Below, one piece after another: positions 21,901-28,476 of a stretch of 59,992 nucleotides of DNA (positions are counted from its first letter, which is position 1; every line of letters starts with the position of its first letter). The notes below the pieces were generated by a model. That model was not told the origin of the DNA and did no database searches. It worked only from the letters and a program-made list of their open reading frames with translations. Location of the stretch: assembly GCA_947491305.1 (NCBI GenBank), contig CANLIL010000012.1:1-59992 (forward strand), in the 5' to 3' direction. The position numbers and the translations under genes were made by a program. Source of the stretch: Flavobacteriales bacterium. GTDB taxonomy: Bacteria; Bacteroidota; Bacteroidia; Flavobacteriales_D; Crocinitomicaceae.

Positions 21901-23885
21901 TTGCAGATTTTGCCACTACTTCCAATTCTGGTTGTTCGCCTGTCAATGTTGGTTTGTTAAATACATCTTATGGTTCTCCAACTAGCTATAGTTGGAACTT
22001 TGGAGATGGAACACCTAATTCTTCATTAACAAATCTTACACATCCTTACATTACTGGAACAAATGATACAACATTTGTACTTTCGTTAATTGCTTCTAAT
22101 AGTTGTGGATCGGATACATTAACTGATACAATTACAGTGTACCCAAACACTGTGACATCCTTCTTTAACACAACTCCAGTTATTGGTTGTACGCCTTTAC
22201 CCGTTCAATTCACGAATTATTCAGTTGGAGCAACCAATTACTCATGGATATTTGGCGATGGACAAGTGTCAAGTTCGTTTAGCCCAAATCATACGTATAC
22301 ACAAGTCGGCACCTATGTAGCAAAACTAATTGCAGATAATGGTTGTTCAATCGATACTTCAGAGATTTCAATTATTGTTAATGGTAAACCATTGGTTGAT
22401 TTCACTATTTTGGAAGACACCTTATGTATGAATCAATTATTTACGTTCACGAATACTTCAGATCCATTGAGTAATACTTTCTGGCAATTTGGTGATGGAA
22501 CAAGTAGTAATGTTTATAATCCAACGCATTTGTTTGTTCAAAGTGGGACAATACAAGTAACTTTAATCGGAACATCCTTAGCATATGGCTGTACGGATAC
22601 AGCAACACATATAGTTGTTGTTCGTCCAACGCCCAACTTAATATACGATGATTATGAGTTCGTTGGTTGTGTTCCTTTAACTGTTCAATTTAATGAAACA
22701 TCGAATACTGCCAACTATGCAACATGGAATTTCCAAGATGGTTCAATTGGCATTGGTGTTTCAACTACACATGTATATTCAACAGCTGGAACTTATTATC
22801 CAATTGTTATAACACAGAATAATTTTGGTTGCTCAGATACAACAACGTTTAATGTATTTGCTCATCCAAATCCAGTAAGTGATTTTACCTTATCTGCAAC
22901 AGAAAGTTGTGACTATCCTTTTACAATTTCAACAAATAATTTATCTTCAGGTGCCAATGCTTATTTCTGGGATTTTGACAATACCACAACATCCAATTGG
23001 AATGCACCGACAGTTACTTATTTAGCTGCTGGAGATTATGATTTGTCGTTAATTACCTATAACCAATTTGGCTGTTCAGATACTTCAACACAAATCGTTC
23101 AAATTCATGAAAAACCTCAATTATCATTTAATGCAATTGATCAAGATGGTTGTGAAGATTTTGAAGCAGAATTTGTCAACACTTCACTTTTTGCAGATAC
23201 GTATGCGTGGAGCTTTGGCGATGGAGGATCATCTTCATTAGCAAATCCAACGCACTTATATACAGATCCGAATGTCTATTCTGTCACTTTATTTGCTTCG
23301 AATGCTGATGGGTGTACAAATTCGCTAACGGAAACTAATTACATTACCGTATATCAAACGCCAGTTGCTGGATTTAATGTGACACCAACTGTAATAACTA
23401 CTGATCATCCAATGGTGTATATAGAAAATACTGCAAGTGGATTTACAAATGGTTTCTATGATTTTGGAAATGGAGATTTTGGTGGAGTTGAAGATCTTTC
23501 ATTCAATTACTCAATTTCTGATTCTGGTTATTATTTAATTACACAAATTGTAAATACGCCATTTGGTTGTGCCGATACAGCTTATCAAACGATTCGAATT
23601 AATTTGAGTCCAACACAGTTTATACCCAACTCATTTACACCAGATGATGATGGGGTAAATGACACATGGAAACCAGTATTTGTTTATGTTAAAAAATTAG
23701 AAGTATTGATTTTCAACAGATGGGGAGAAATCGTATTCAAAACCAATGACTTAGCGCCAAGTTGGGACGGCAATTCTATGCAAGGAATTCCAGTTCAAGA
23801 TGGTACATATAGTTACCGCATCATTGGTAGAGATGGCAATAATGAAGTGATTGATCTCAAAGGACACATCAATTTAATTCGCTAA
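9969..23885 (+). CDS. Giant T9SS type B adhesin, 4638 residues
   Basis: One uninterrupted frame of 13.9 kb. A signal peptide ends near residue 22 (VIGFGQ). Residues to about 800 include a region paralogous to the adhesin at 550 and a tandem pair of 89-residue repeats (TWTANVAGGSF). Residues about 808-3800 hold about 31 Ig/PKD-like modules of 85-95 residues, each opening with an ICSG/VCPG-type Cys and closing with GC-G and a VNPxP linker. Twenty of these form four super-repeats (residues 908-2800). Then come nine classical PKD domains (3809-4540; WKFGDGST, WNFGDGTP and similar) and, from 4545, the type B sorting domain (NSFTPDDDGVNDTW, LIFNRWGEIVFKTND). The two Cys per module probably form a disulphide. 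It is likely exported by T9SS and attached to the surface, where it may serve adhesion or gliding. No enzymatic domain was seen. A bidirectional terminator follows. Confidence 0.88.
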   Translation: MTKLFKSIALFAFLTTNVIGFGQLSASFFTNPAISNGQINVCQGSTVLFTMSPASQTNITPLTSIAWTFTGTNITTSSSQGPMPVVFNTSGTATLILTEGSDADTMVVAVNVSTPPFVPTLSLSSSSTNFTTSVVNGITVFKNCSSINYTLNLNLDQILNCTNVSSININWGLGPSVNYLCGAIPTTLIKNYGGPGNYFITYRVNFLNGCSYYGYYQVQIGNGQINLSTSASNFACSPGVYQLSFDQQFPGNTYSINWGDNTTSSISYPNLPVSPLTVNHTYLPSTCTGSTPGGYPIQITSTNACGPSTSSPAPIYISNAPTPQITQSIPDNTVCVGTTMTFTDSSIPGIYISSTTLCSNTYNRYWFTSPAIVAPNTLTGTLGTYGSDGSAAITIAFNQPGTYSVSLVVYNNSCEPDTVTKTICVVPPVDAAFTIPSSLFCAPYTLTPVNTSSTPTCNISNAFTWTVTATNPQNCTTNGGPSSTPATSTLQSPSFTLNGPGVYAIKLKLKLSPLVYGSQCAADSMTTTITIKDKPSITLPLKSPICLGSTFTPTATANSCYGEQALTYAWNFNPNNAVVAGNVPTPSSFTSLTSGSVLYPNYGVFPYSFSATNECGTTTLIQNITVQQPVIVTPGTYGATCKNSPIVLAGSVTGSVTTGTWTANVAGGSFSPNATTLTATYTPPTNYVGNILLTLTSGAPPVPCPVVQSTTTLTFENDAISTPGAYPNGICMNGSIQLNGSVGGAASSGAWTANVAGGSFTPGPTTLNATYAPPANYVGNITLTLTTNDPAGPCLPVANSVTVVAKPLPTATITPDLTTICSGGSKTFNLTSTLASTSYAWAVILPLPSGITATTSGNVTSPSTSFNVTVSNSSNATQTIYYVVTPTTNGCAGIKDTASLTIQPVATVQGLSAITVCPGDLIAPSVFTSNPIGATFAWTNTNSAIGLVGPGTGNISSWNAPVNNTSNAITGTIQVTPTYNSCIGTPATFLVTINPTPSVTNTVLSQTKCSGVATTLVTWTSGVNTPQYNWSGVSSSPNLSGFTIGGSGNLPVMTIVNNGNTPETVTYTVFASKNTCNGPSIQYVITINPTPQLTLSANQTKCGGVSTDLTAFVNTVAGGSFSYTLLNPVSVPTTITGYPTSGTGQIPATIINNSGTAPYTLTYQVTPTANGCSGPALNYTITINPAPVTQFSIPTQTICQGTNSQAINLTSTTSNVTFAWSTTVPAGIGNISPVSGTSNIPVFTNITNSTNANITVTFSAFATTSSGASCAGSPATATIIVKPTPIGSFTYVSNDTICSNTQASINLSSTVTGTTFAWTAANGLGVTGATNSSGSAIQQTLQNSSAVVSSATYTVTPTAVGCSGASYPVQVFVNPVALVTGLTPITVCPGAPISPAVFTSNPSAQSFAWTNTTTAIGLGASGVGNIAPWNAPANTTNSAIIGTINVTPTYNSCVGTSASFLVTINPTPSVTNTVLSQTICSGSATTVVNWTSGVTGSSFAWTATTNSLYLTGFNASGTGNLPVISTIINSSNTIDTLIYTVIPSKNGCNGPAFTYKIIVNPTPVLSRLSDQIICGGTATIATNFLNSVANGSFSWSLTNPSVPASITGQPASGTGQFPATVINNNGTAPYDLIYQVTPTANGCLGTALNMTITVNPAPTVQFSIPNQAVCTGTNSTQLVNLTSTTSNVTFAWSAVAQAGIGNFISSTGTNTIPVYSNLTNSGISPLTITFTAIATTSGVQACPGTPSSYVITVNPSPNAIATFVSNDTICSNTNINISLTSTSPNTNFTWVATNGAGITGGANSTSAGISIQQQLVNSLLTFGQVTYVVTPSASQCPGTPITVIAYVNPKAVMTGLTPIAVCPTGSIAPANFTSNPAAQAYTWTNSNPAIGLIASGSGNISSWNAPANNLLTNLSGNVLVTPIFNGCNGVTGTLPITIYPTPVVLNSILSQTVCGGNPSVSVPLNSNLAGSTINWSFVNAGSNLSNYNTSSGTATIPVMTTNNSGTTQQAVVYSLQAISTNNCPSPFVNYSINVNPIPVVTLSADQLKCSGIATNVTTFTNSVIGGSYSWVLLNQGAIPATISNYTVSGTGQITPMTLLNSGANPYTLSYQVTPTANGCSGVPATITFTINPAPVITFSPATQSICSGETTVPITISTVTPNVTYSWNISNANGLSGATPLTGTTNTIPPFTLSHNGSTAVNLIISASASTQVGGCPGSVGTYSIAVKPIPVATATVVSTNPQCSGETALINLTSTVTASTFAWTSVASAGISGNTSSSGNTISNPLSNSTASDGTVTYTIIPTANSCQGLPINTTITIRPIPDLAPINSIAVCPTNAIIPATFSTLPLGCTFTWTNTNSAIGISTSGTGQIASWNAPANNSLVNLTSLVSVKPYYFGCPGDTSNFNITIYPTPLINSTPLVQTVCENDPTTAVTFTNTLGVSSSIAWSNISAGSNITGFTTGNGLNPLNSMTLLNNGSTQQNVIYAIQATSVNGCLSPAVNYTIQVNPRPVITIPTDQTICSGVASSLVAFTSDVAATTYAWQVITTPPVSTALSGYPLIGNGTINPLTLSNSSNASQIVSYQVTPTAATCSGTSGIYTFIVNPSPSVIFSIPSQAICSGSSTSVVDLTTPTPNASISWTAVVPAGLNGFTTTSGTNQIPSLTLTNATSGILTATITATASTSGNSVCPGGPVTYTIAVSPKPALSVNIVDSTLCSGQALSATISSPVTGTTFTWAATPTAGITGSSNGSGALINQTLSNSQTTQGSVVYTITTVNPANNVCPVETKVRTITVEPIPTITFSGQNQSLCSNLLSSPINLTSDVIGSSIAWSASNPSNLTGVSLSGSTSIPAQTIVNNGLTAGTVTYTATASINTCNGPSSSYTIQVFPLPVLSINLTEDTICSNTAVNAQLSSNIPLTTFNWTVSSNASITGMSNGSGNTINQTLSNNSPQLQSLVYTITPTSVGPTAAGCSSNPSNFTVNVNPVPGVSFSIPNQTICSGTPTTAVLISSLTSSAQIAWTALIPVGISGAQASGTATIPVQTLVNTTNAPINIVYTVNVATTSGACSGSGSSYTITVNPIPVLTFSAANQTICSGTASNPINLVSSIAAGFASGNSFSWNATQPTGITGITSNGTNSISAQTLFNSTFSPLTVDYIASLSFTYNNITCSAPPAIYSISVKPLPNSIATPISTLLCSGNTTSVALTSLVANPTFTYTVLSSGSITGASNGSGSSINQTLFNNTLTVDSVIYQIVASANGCSGPPATLTIKVKPNPIATQVPNVAVCPTNPIGGFNFTSTPVGASYTWSNTNPSIGLVLNGTGNIPSWIAPSNATNTSTSAVITVIPTLNGCIGNQMIFNVLINPSPSLTISPLQDTVCSGSAPSIALSSNVAGATFNWVVSQTNATGATNGSGSTIAQNLTNNSTTPGLVSYTITVSTGSCIGDTSIATVVVHPIPSVSLSPVSQSICSNTLANILVTSSINNANLAWTVSSNSSITGASNGIGSTISQTLVNSTTIADSIVYSVTPSLNGCVGLPVTASVQVNPIPVVTISPISDTICSGETTAIALTSSVLNTTFNFVPTNTLPIIGEQAGSGNNITQQLSNSSTQLQNVVYTVTPSAAACLGSSSTVTIYVNPVSIVAATLVSNDTICSGEQAIINLSSATTGATFNWTVVNNLQITGESNGSGNSINQLLTNSSFVLQTINYVITPKLGLCNGTPTTVPIYINPLPQITPGADLNTCLSSPAFNLTGFSPVGGTWSGSGITIGSNGTFNPSIAGVGPKTLTYTYTNPLTGCTNSATRVVTVRPLPIPNFSADTLTCLGSSVNFTNTSTGATSFAWKFGDGSTSALQNPSHAYASIGNFSIVLTATTIYGCVDSIAKNIHVITTPVATFAPSTHEGCGPLTVSFTNNSTGENITNYNWNFSYPSLNNISVIKNPLAVTFPSPIYGDTVYYIALTVTNICGSSTYFDSIIVKAKPVADFATTSNSGCSPVNVGLLNTSYGSPTSYSWNFGDGTPNSSLTNLTHPYITGTNDTTFVLSLIASNSCGSDTLTDTITVYPNTVTSFFNTTPVIGCTPLPVQFTNYSVGATNYSWIFGDGQVSSSFSPNHTYTQVGTYVAKLIADNGCSIDTSEISIIVNGKPLVDFTILEDTLCMNQLFTFTNTSDPLSNTFWQFGDGTSSNVYNPTHLFVQSGTIQVTLIGTSLAYGCTDTATHIVVVRPTPNLIYDDYEFVGCVPLTVQFNETSNTANYATWNFQDGSIGIGVSTTHVYSTAGTYYPIVITQNNFGCSDTTTFNVFAHPNPVSDFTLSATESCDYPFTISTNNLSSGANAYFWDFDNTTTSNWNAPTVTYLAAGDYDLSLITYNQFGCSDTSTQIVQIHEKPQLSFNAIDQDGCEDFEAEFVNTSLFADTYAWSFGDGGSSSLANPTHLYTDPNVYSVTLFASNADGCTNSLTETNYITVYQTPVAGFNVTPTVITTDHPMVYIENTASGFTNGFYDFGNGDFGGVEDLSFNYSISDSGYYLITQIVNTPFGCADTAYQTIRINLSPTQFIPNSFTPDDDGVNDTWKPVFVYVKKLEVLIFNRWGEIVFKTNDLAPSWDGNSMQGIPVQDGTYSYRIIGRDGNNEVIDLKGHINLIR
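11865..12398 (+). repeat. Tandem pair of 267-bp repeats in the giant adhesin
   Basis: Copies at 11865-12131 and 12132-12398 encode 89-residue modules sharing TPGxY, a WTANVAGGSF core, an ATYxPPxNYVGNI stretch and a PC-PV end. Similarity is visible in the DNA as well as the protein, suggesting a fairly recent duplication. Confidence 0.8.
12690..18368 (+). repeat. Four tandem super-repeats of about 1.41 kb in the giant adhesin
   Basis: Units start at 12690, 14103, 15525 and 16941 (lengths 1413, 1422, 1416 and about 1428 bp; 471-476 residues). Each has the same five module types in the same order: A (GLxxITVCPG ... IGLxxSGxGNISSWNAP), B (NTVLSQTxCSG), C (LSADQxKCSG), D (FSIPxQxIC) and E (VSNDTICSN). 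Units 1 and 2 are closest: over about 99 nt (12891 and 14304) I count about ten mismatches. Isolated A- and E-type modules recur later in the protein and in the adhesin at 550. Confidence 0.85.
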
Positions 23886-23903
23886 CACAATTGAATGCAA
23901 ATA

Positions 23904-23940
23904 AAAATGCCCCAATAAGTAAAACTTGTTGGGGCATTTT
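23904..23940. terminator. Bidirectional terminator between convergent genes
   Basis: AAAATGCCCCAA pairs perfectly with TTGGGGCATTTT, and the intervening bases extend the stem with one T-G pair to a loop of three A. A-run and T-run flanks make it usable on both strands. It ends the giant adhesin gene and the minus-strand operon that stops at 23965. Confidence 0.85.
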
Positions 23941-23964
23941 ATTGATGTGCATTAATTGAATGAG

Positions 23965-25299
23965 TTAAAAACTGAATCGTTTTCCTGCTTTAAAAAGACG
24001 ATCAACAGGAATGTAAAGTGTGCCAAAAACTTCATTTTTACTCAAAGAATCTAAGTTGAATTCAATTTTTGTTCCTTTTCTTAAAAAGATTCCGTTATTC
24101 TTAGCATGAATTTCTGTTTTGGGACAAACATCCCCGCTATAAAAATAATAGGTGTTTTTCACCACATTCATTTTTAATGGCGGTGAATAAAGAAAACGAA
24201 ATTTAGTACCTGATTTAGTTAAGATTCCTTTCGCGAATAACTTATTAATGAAGCTCTTTCCATGTTCATTTGTTGTAAATAACAGGGAGAATCCAGAAAC
24301 TTCAACTGCTTTTTTCTTCTCAACCTCAGTTGTATTAAAATCTTCATCTAAGACTGTTTCAATGTAGCTTTCTTGAATGGTTTGTTTACCGCCTTCTCTA
24401 AATGATAAATCCCCTTCCCATGCTTCTAAAAATTCTTTAGTTGGGAAACTTATTTTTCTACCCAAACGGACCAGTAATTGATAGATTGGGTCCTCAGGAT
24501 GTTGCCGAAGTTTTTTACTATCGAGGTGAATGTTTAACATTTTATTAGTAGAACCAGTATTTGCAAAACTTATACCAGCATCTTTTTGTTTGAAATTAAA
24601 GTTTTTGATGTTTTTTACATATGCTTTCAAGCTAAAGCTTGTCGAATCACTGTCATGCGCGAAAATTGCTTTTTCAATCCCATATTCATTTAATTGGCGC
24701 GCGTTGGAATAGATTACTAATTTTTCATTTTTAAATTGTTTCTCTCCTAAGAATGTTTTCCATAAATTACTTTGGTCATTTCTTTTCGCTAACGCTACTC
24801 TTTTATTGAAGAAGGCAAAATTAGTTCCTTTGAAAACAAACAAATAATTGTTGCTATACGTTAAAAACACGTTTTCTTTTTTGTAACGATAAATTTTTTG
24901 TTCATTAATGAGCGTATCATCAACTGCAATGATTTTTGTTAAGCGTTTTATTCCCTCTCCAATTTTACTACTGTCGCTAACTTGAATGATGGCACCAACA
25001 TCTCCTTTTTCTTTTCCAAAAAAGTAAATTGGTTTTTGAAGGTTCAAGCCATACAATTTCCCTTGACTTAATATAAATTCATAGGATAATAAATCTCTAA
25101 AGGGAATTTTGTTGTAATACAACATCCCACTTGTCTCTCGGGCTACGTCTAAAATATATGCTTTACCAATGTAGTCAGCATCGGGTAATCGGTCTTCAAT
25201 TGTTGGTGCGTCTTGGTGTTTGAAAATATATGGTCGTAAGATTAAAAATCCAGCTAAAGCAAAAGACAATATGAGTATTAACGTAATTTTTTTAAACAT
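23965..25299 (-). CDS. Membrane-anchored hypothetical, possible DUF4836 relative
   Basis: 444 residues. One N-terminal hydrophobic segment (about residues 5-24) looks like an uncleaved anchor or signal; the remainder is predicted to be exported. No catalytic motif is visible. The layout (a short motif introducing the domain, two similar halves mixing helices and strands, an FFGKEKGDVGAI segment and an EAWEGDLSF segment) resembles the DUF4836 protein encoded 14 bp upstream, so I infer a diverged tandem paralogue; a profile search would settle this. It is the last gene of a three-gene minus-strand operon and ends at a shared bidirectional terminator. Function unknown. Confidence 0.6.
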   Translation of the reverse strand: MFKKITLILILSFALAGFLILRPYIFKHQDAPTIEDRLPDADYIGKAYILDVARETSGMLYYNKIPFRDLLSYEFILSQGKLYGLNLQKPIYFFGKEKGDVGAIIQVSDSSKIGEGIKRLTKIIAVDDTLINEQKIYRYKKENVFLTYSNNYLFVFKGTNFAFFNKRVALAKRNDQSNLWKTFLGEKQFKNEKLVIYSNARQLNEYGIEKAIFAHDSDSTSFSLKAYVKNIKNFNFKQKDAGISFANTGSTNKMLNIHLDSKKLRQHPEDPIYQLLVRLGRKISFPTKEFLEAWEGDLSFREGGKQTIQESYIETVLDEDFNTTEVEKKKAVEVSGFSLLFTTNEHGKSFINKLFAKGILTKSGTKFRFLYSPPLKMNVVKNTYYFYSGDVCPKTEIHAKNNGIFLRKGTKIEFNLDSLSKNEVFGTLYIPVDRLFKAGKRFSF

Positions 25300-25313
25300 G
25301 AATTAATAGGCTA

Positions 25314-27188
25314 TTATTTGGAAATAATGTATAAACTATTCATTAAATCTAACAAGTACTTACCAGCATTGTCATACGTTCCGCCGTAAGTATACAACAA
25401 ATCAAATGATGTTTTTTCTTTCGTTGTTTTAGACGATGTTAATTCCATTGAACCGGTTTTACCACGCATTGCATCTAAGATTTCATTTTGTTTTGACGAA
25501 AAGAAATCTCTCGGAAAACGATCAATTGCTTGTGCTAAATTAATGTTCGCATACATGGAACCGCTTTTAGCCGCTTTCGCTGCATCTTTCTTAGCCAATG
25601 CTTCTTTTCCATAACCTTTTACATGATTCTCTGCTAAATCTTGGTCATTTGTAAAAATAAACAAGCCTTCATTTGCTATCATATATAATGGTGCAGCATT
25701 TAAAATAGCATTTTCAAACACCCAATACGTTCCTTTATTTTGGAAGCGAGATGTTAAACGAGAAAGGTGTTGCAATACTTTTAATGGAATATCATTGCGC
25801 TCTGTAGAAAAACCTAAGGTGAAAATTGGCATGTCTTCTTCAGCTTTTACTTCCTTTTCTTGGTATTCAAACGTTTCTTCGTCATAGGTAAATTCAATTT
25901 TGGTTGTTTTTACCTTTTTGATTCCATTGAAAGTCCCAAACATACTGCCTTTATACGTTCCAAACAGTGCATCTTTATTGATAAATTCATTTAAAAGATC
26001 GAGTGCCAATACACTTGTCGACATTTGAGTATTCTTTTCATTTGTCAAAATCGGCATAATCACTTTGAAAGCTTGTTCATACGCTTCTCTCAAATTTACA
26101 TTGTAAGTGAAATAAGCGGTGTTGTCTTTGTGAATGTAATTCAATACTTTTTTGTCGAATTTTGAATGGTTTAATTTTTCGTAGATTGACCCTAATTTTT
26201 CACCATAACGCGATTCCATTTTAAATTGAACAGAATTGTTGTTTAACAATAAATCCCCCAATAGTACATTCCCAGTGTATAATTCTTTTAAATCGGTGTA
26301 TAATGTTGGGAACATCGTTTCCAAATACCAGATTCTTTTTGATTGTTGTAAGTTTCTAGAATTATCTAAGAAAAAGATTCCTTCAGAAGGATGCGTTAAT
26401 TGTTCGGCAAATCGGCTATCAACAGCTTTTAAATTTAAATTTGAAACAAATAAATCTTTGCAAATTGCATCTAAAAACCCAACTTGCAACACCATTTCAA
26501 CGCTATCACGCATTTCATAATAGTTTTTTTGCAAGGGATTCTCTTCGGCAACAGGGAATTCATCTTCAGTTTTTGGTTGTGTTGCTTCAGGCATTTCCTC
26601 ATAAATTTCCTCTTGCAACACTTCCTTTTCACTTTCCTCTTTTAAATCTTCTTCCATTTCTTCGTAGGTATCTACCCAAGGACTTTCATTTCCATTGGCA
26701 TACCAAATGGAATCAGTTAATTCATTGACACGATCCTGTAATGGTTCTACACGAATTAAAAGTGCTGAGTTACCTTTGATAATTAAACTATTGAAGAATG
26801 AAGTGTAGGTTTCTGTTCCAGGGATTTTAGAATCTGCTAACTGAAAATCATCAAATACTTGGAATAAATCTGTTTTGTTTTTAATACCAAAAGTAAAGCC
26901 AGAAATCTCGTATTCTTTTCCGCGACCATAAAAGATGTTCATTTTTTGGTCAAAGTCTATTCCAGCATCCTTCAAGGTTTTTCCTGAAGTAGAACCGTCA
27001 AAAAGTTCCGATTGCACTTCCGCCATGAATTCATATTTCACCAAATCATCTAAAGAGATTTTTTGAAGCAAGGTGAAATTATTGATACTGAATACGGTTA
27101 CTGCATCACGTGGAATTAAATCTTCCGATTTTTGAGCAAAAGATGCCGTGAAAATTAAACTGCAAATAACAAAGGAAAGATGCTTCAT
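25314..27188 (-). CDS. DUF4836 family secreted protein
   Basis: 624 residues from the ATG at 27188, which opens a signal peptide (MKHLSFVICSLIFTASFAQ); a TTG further upstream is in frame but adds only a polar stub. After the signal comes the DUF4836-type opening LIPRDAVTVFSINNFTLLQK, then a long alpha/beta region. Residues about 165-218 are a very acidic, low-complexity insert (EEMEEDLKEESEKEV) that looks like a linker between two halves. The family is typical of Bacteroidota, is exported and has no known function. The gene lies 61 bp after the lipoprotein gene and 14 bp before the possible paralogue at 23965, so the three probably form one operon and may act in the same envelope process. Confidence 0.75.
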   Translation of the reverse strand: MKHLSFVICSLIFTASFAQKSEDLIPRDAVTVFSINNFTLLQKISLDDLVKYEFMAEVQSELFDGSTSGKTLKDAGIDFDQKMNIFYGRGKEYEISGFTFGIKNKTDLFQVFDDFQLADSKIPGTETYTSFFNSLIIKGNSALLIRVEPLQDRVNELTDSIWYANGNESPWVDTYEEMEEDLKEESEKEVLQEEIYEEMPEATQPKTEDEFPVAEENPLQKNYYEMRDSVEMVLQVGFLDAICKDLFVSNLNLKAVDSRFAEQLTHPSEGIFFLDNSRNLQQSKRIWYLETMFPTLYTDLKELYTGNVLLGDLLLNNNSVQFKMESRYGEKLGSIYEKLNHSKFDKKVLNYIHKDNTAYFTYNVNLREAYEQAFKVIMPILTNEKNTQMSTSVLALDLLNEFINKDALFGTYKGSMFGTFNGIKKVKTTKIEFTYDEETFEYQEKEVKAEEDMPIFTLGFSTERNDIPLKVLQHLSRLTSRFQNKGTYWVFENAILNAAPLYMIANEGLFIFTNDQDLAENHVKGYGKEALAKKDAAKAAKSGSMYANINLAQAIDRFPRDFFSSKQNEILDAMRGKTGSMELTSSKTTKEKTSFDLLYTYGGTYDNAGKYLLDLMNSLYIISK

Positions 27189-27249
27189 GGTTGAGCGTTG
27201 AATCAATTTATACTAAAATTCTACCACGAAATTACAAATAAAAATAGTT

Positions 27250-27924
27250 CTAATTCTTGTTTGGAAAAAGATAGATTGTATTTTCTAATAATTTAGGATT
27301 TTTTGTCAAACTGTAAATATTCGTTTGCACCATTGCAGCCAATTTATTTTTTGAAATTATACCCGATGGATTGCTGCATTTTTCGATTGGTTTGGCAAAA
27401 CGACTGATAGATGTGTATTTACCTTTTTTCAATTGTTCAATATCCTCAGTTTTGAATTCTTTCGATTTTTTAATGGTAATATCTGGTATTGAACGCTCTA
27501 GTTTTTGACCGTCCCATTTTAACCAAACTGCTTCTAATTCTGCACTATTTTTTTCATTAGAAATTTCTTTTATCACTTCTTTTACAGCTGTTTGAAGGGT
27601 ATTAACACTTGAAAAGTTACACGTAAGTTTAAAAATGAAATTCGTGAAGTCAGATTCAATTTTCACATTTGATATTCCAGGTTTACTGGCAAAGATTTTT
27701 TTAAATTCTACGATTTTTGATTCAATCTCTGCTAGTGTAGGCACTTTTTTTCCTTCTATACTATCCAATGCCAAAAGTGAATTTACTTTTACTTTGCTTT
27801 CACTCAAGTTGATTGCATATTTGAATAAACCGCTTCCATCTGCATTGATGGTAATGTCATCCGTTATCTCAATACAAGAACTTAAACTTATGAGTAAGCC
27901 AAAAATGATCAATAATTTATTCAT
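27250..27924 (-). CDS. Hypothetical lipoprotein
   Basis: 224 residues from the ATG at 27924. The start is chosen because it opens a lipoprotein signal ending in the lipobox LSSC (Cys17); the frame continues to a TTG at 27954, but that would extend through the promoter-like box. The mature part begins CIEITDDITINADGSGLFKY, a pattern seen in exported Bacteroidota proteins with an acidic beta-hairpin followed by helices, but I recognise no named family. It is the first gene of the operon with the DUF4836 protein. A perfect -7 element lies only 4 nt upstream of the ATG. Function unknown. Confidence 0.65.
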   Translation of the reverse strand: MNKLLIIFGLLISLSSCIEITDDITINADGSGLFKYAINLSESKVKVNSLLALDSIEGKKVPTLAEIESKIVEFKKIFASKPGISNVKIESDFTNFIFKLTCNFSSVNTLQTAVKEVIKEISNEKNSAELEAVWLKWDGQKLERSIPDITIKKSKEFKTEDIEQLKKGKYTSISRFAKPIEKCSNPSGIISKNKLAAMVQTNIYSLTKNPKLLENTIYLFPNKN

Positions 27925-27928
27925 AAAA

Positions 27929-27936
27929 CAAAAATA
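27929..27936 (-). promoter_or_regulatory. -7 element 4 nt before the lipoprotein start codon
   Basis: On the minus strand the sequence reads TATTTTTG, then TTTT, then ATG: a perfect TANNTTTG match with a 4-nt spacer, implying a leaderless or nearly leaderless transcript if used. Confidence 0.5.
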
Positions 27937-28016
27937 AGGATTTCTCACAAACAAACCACGTTGCAGAAGTTGAAATTATACTTGAATGTTCTTTCAACAG
28001 AATCAGTTAAAACTAT

Positions 28017-28024
28017 TATCTTTG
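28017..28024 (+). promoter_or_regulatory. -7 element of the ridA-like operon
   Basis: TATCTTTG, a perfect TANNTTTG match, 13 nt before the ATG at 28038. A weak TTTC at 27992-27995 is at about the right distance for a -33 element. Confidence 0.5.
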
Positions 28025-28037
28025 CAAAAAATAGTTT

Positions 28038-28469
28038 ATGGCAAACGAAGATCGTATTTCTACTTCAAAAGCACCAAAGCCAGTTGGACTTTATCCGCAT
28101 GCACGAAAAGTTGGTGATTTATTGTTTTTATCTGGTGTTGGACCTCGTGTTGCGGGTTCTGATGCTACAGATTCTGAAGTTCCAGGATTGAAATTAGATA
28201 AAAATGGCAATTTCATTGAATTTGATTTCGAAGCACAATGTAGAAGTGTTTTTGACAATGTGCGTGTTATTTTGGAAGAAGCTGGTTCAAGCTGGGATAA
28301 ATTAGTAGATGTTACTGTTTTTTTAGTGAATATGAAAAGAGATTTTCATGTTTACAACCGTGTTTATGCTGAGTATTTCAAAGATAACTTGCCTTGTCGA
28401 ACTACGGTTGAAATCAATTCTCTTCCAACGCCAATAGCTATTGAACTAAAATGTATCGCAACTTTATAA
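28038..28469 (+). CDS. RidA family protein (2-aminomuconate deaminase-like)
   Basis: 143 residues, the usual length. The Rid (YjgF/UK114) fold is shown by GDLLFLSGVGPR, FEAQCRSVFDNVRVILEEAG, DKLVDVTVFLVNM and the C-terminal LPCRTTVEINSLP with its conserved Arg, followed by AIELKCIATL. Classic RidA hydrolyses reactive enamine/imine intermediates from PLP enzymes; the KCIA ending and the longer loop after GVGPR are more like the subgroup annotated as aminomuconate deaminase. Cytosolic and probably trimeric by family. It heads a tight operon with the next two genes (gaps of 7 and 1 bp), whose products give no metabolic hint, so a general detoxifying or housekeeping role is as likely as a specific catabolic one. 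Confidence 0.85.
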   Translation: MANEDRISTSKAPKPVGLYPHARKVGDLLFLSGVGPRVAGSDATDSEVPGLKLDKNGNFIEFDFEAQCRSVFDNVRVILEEAGSSWDKLVDVTVFLVNMKRDFHVYNRVYAEYFKDNLPCRTTVEINSLPTPIAIELKCIATL

Positions 28470-28476
28470 TTTTACT

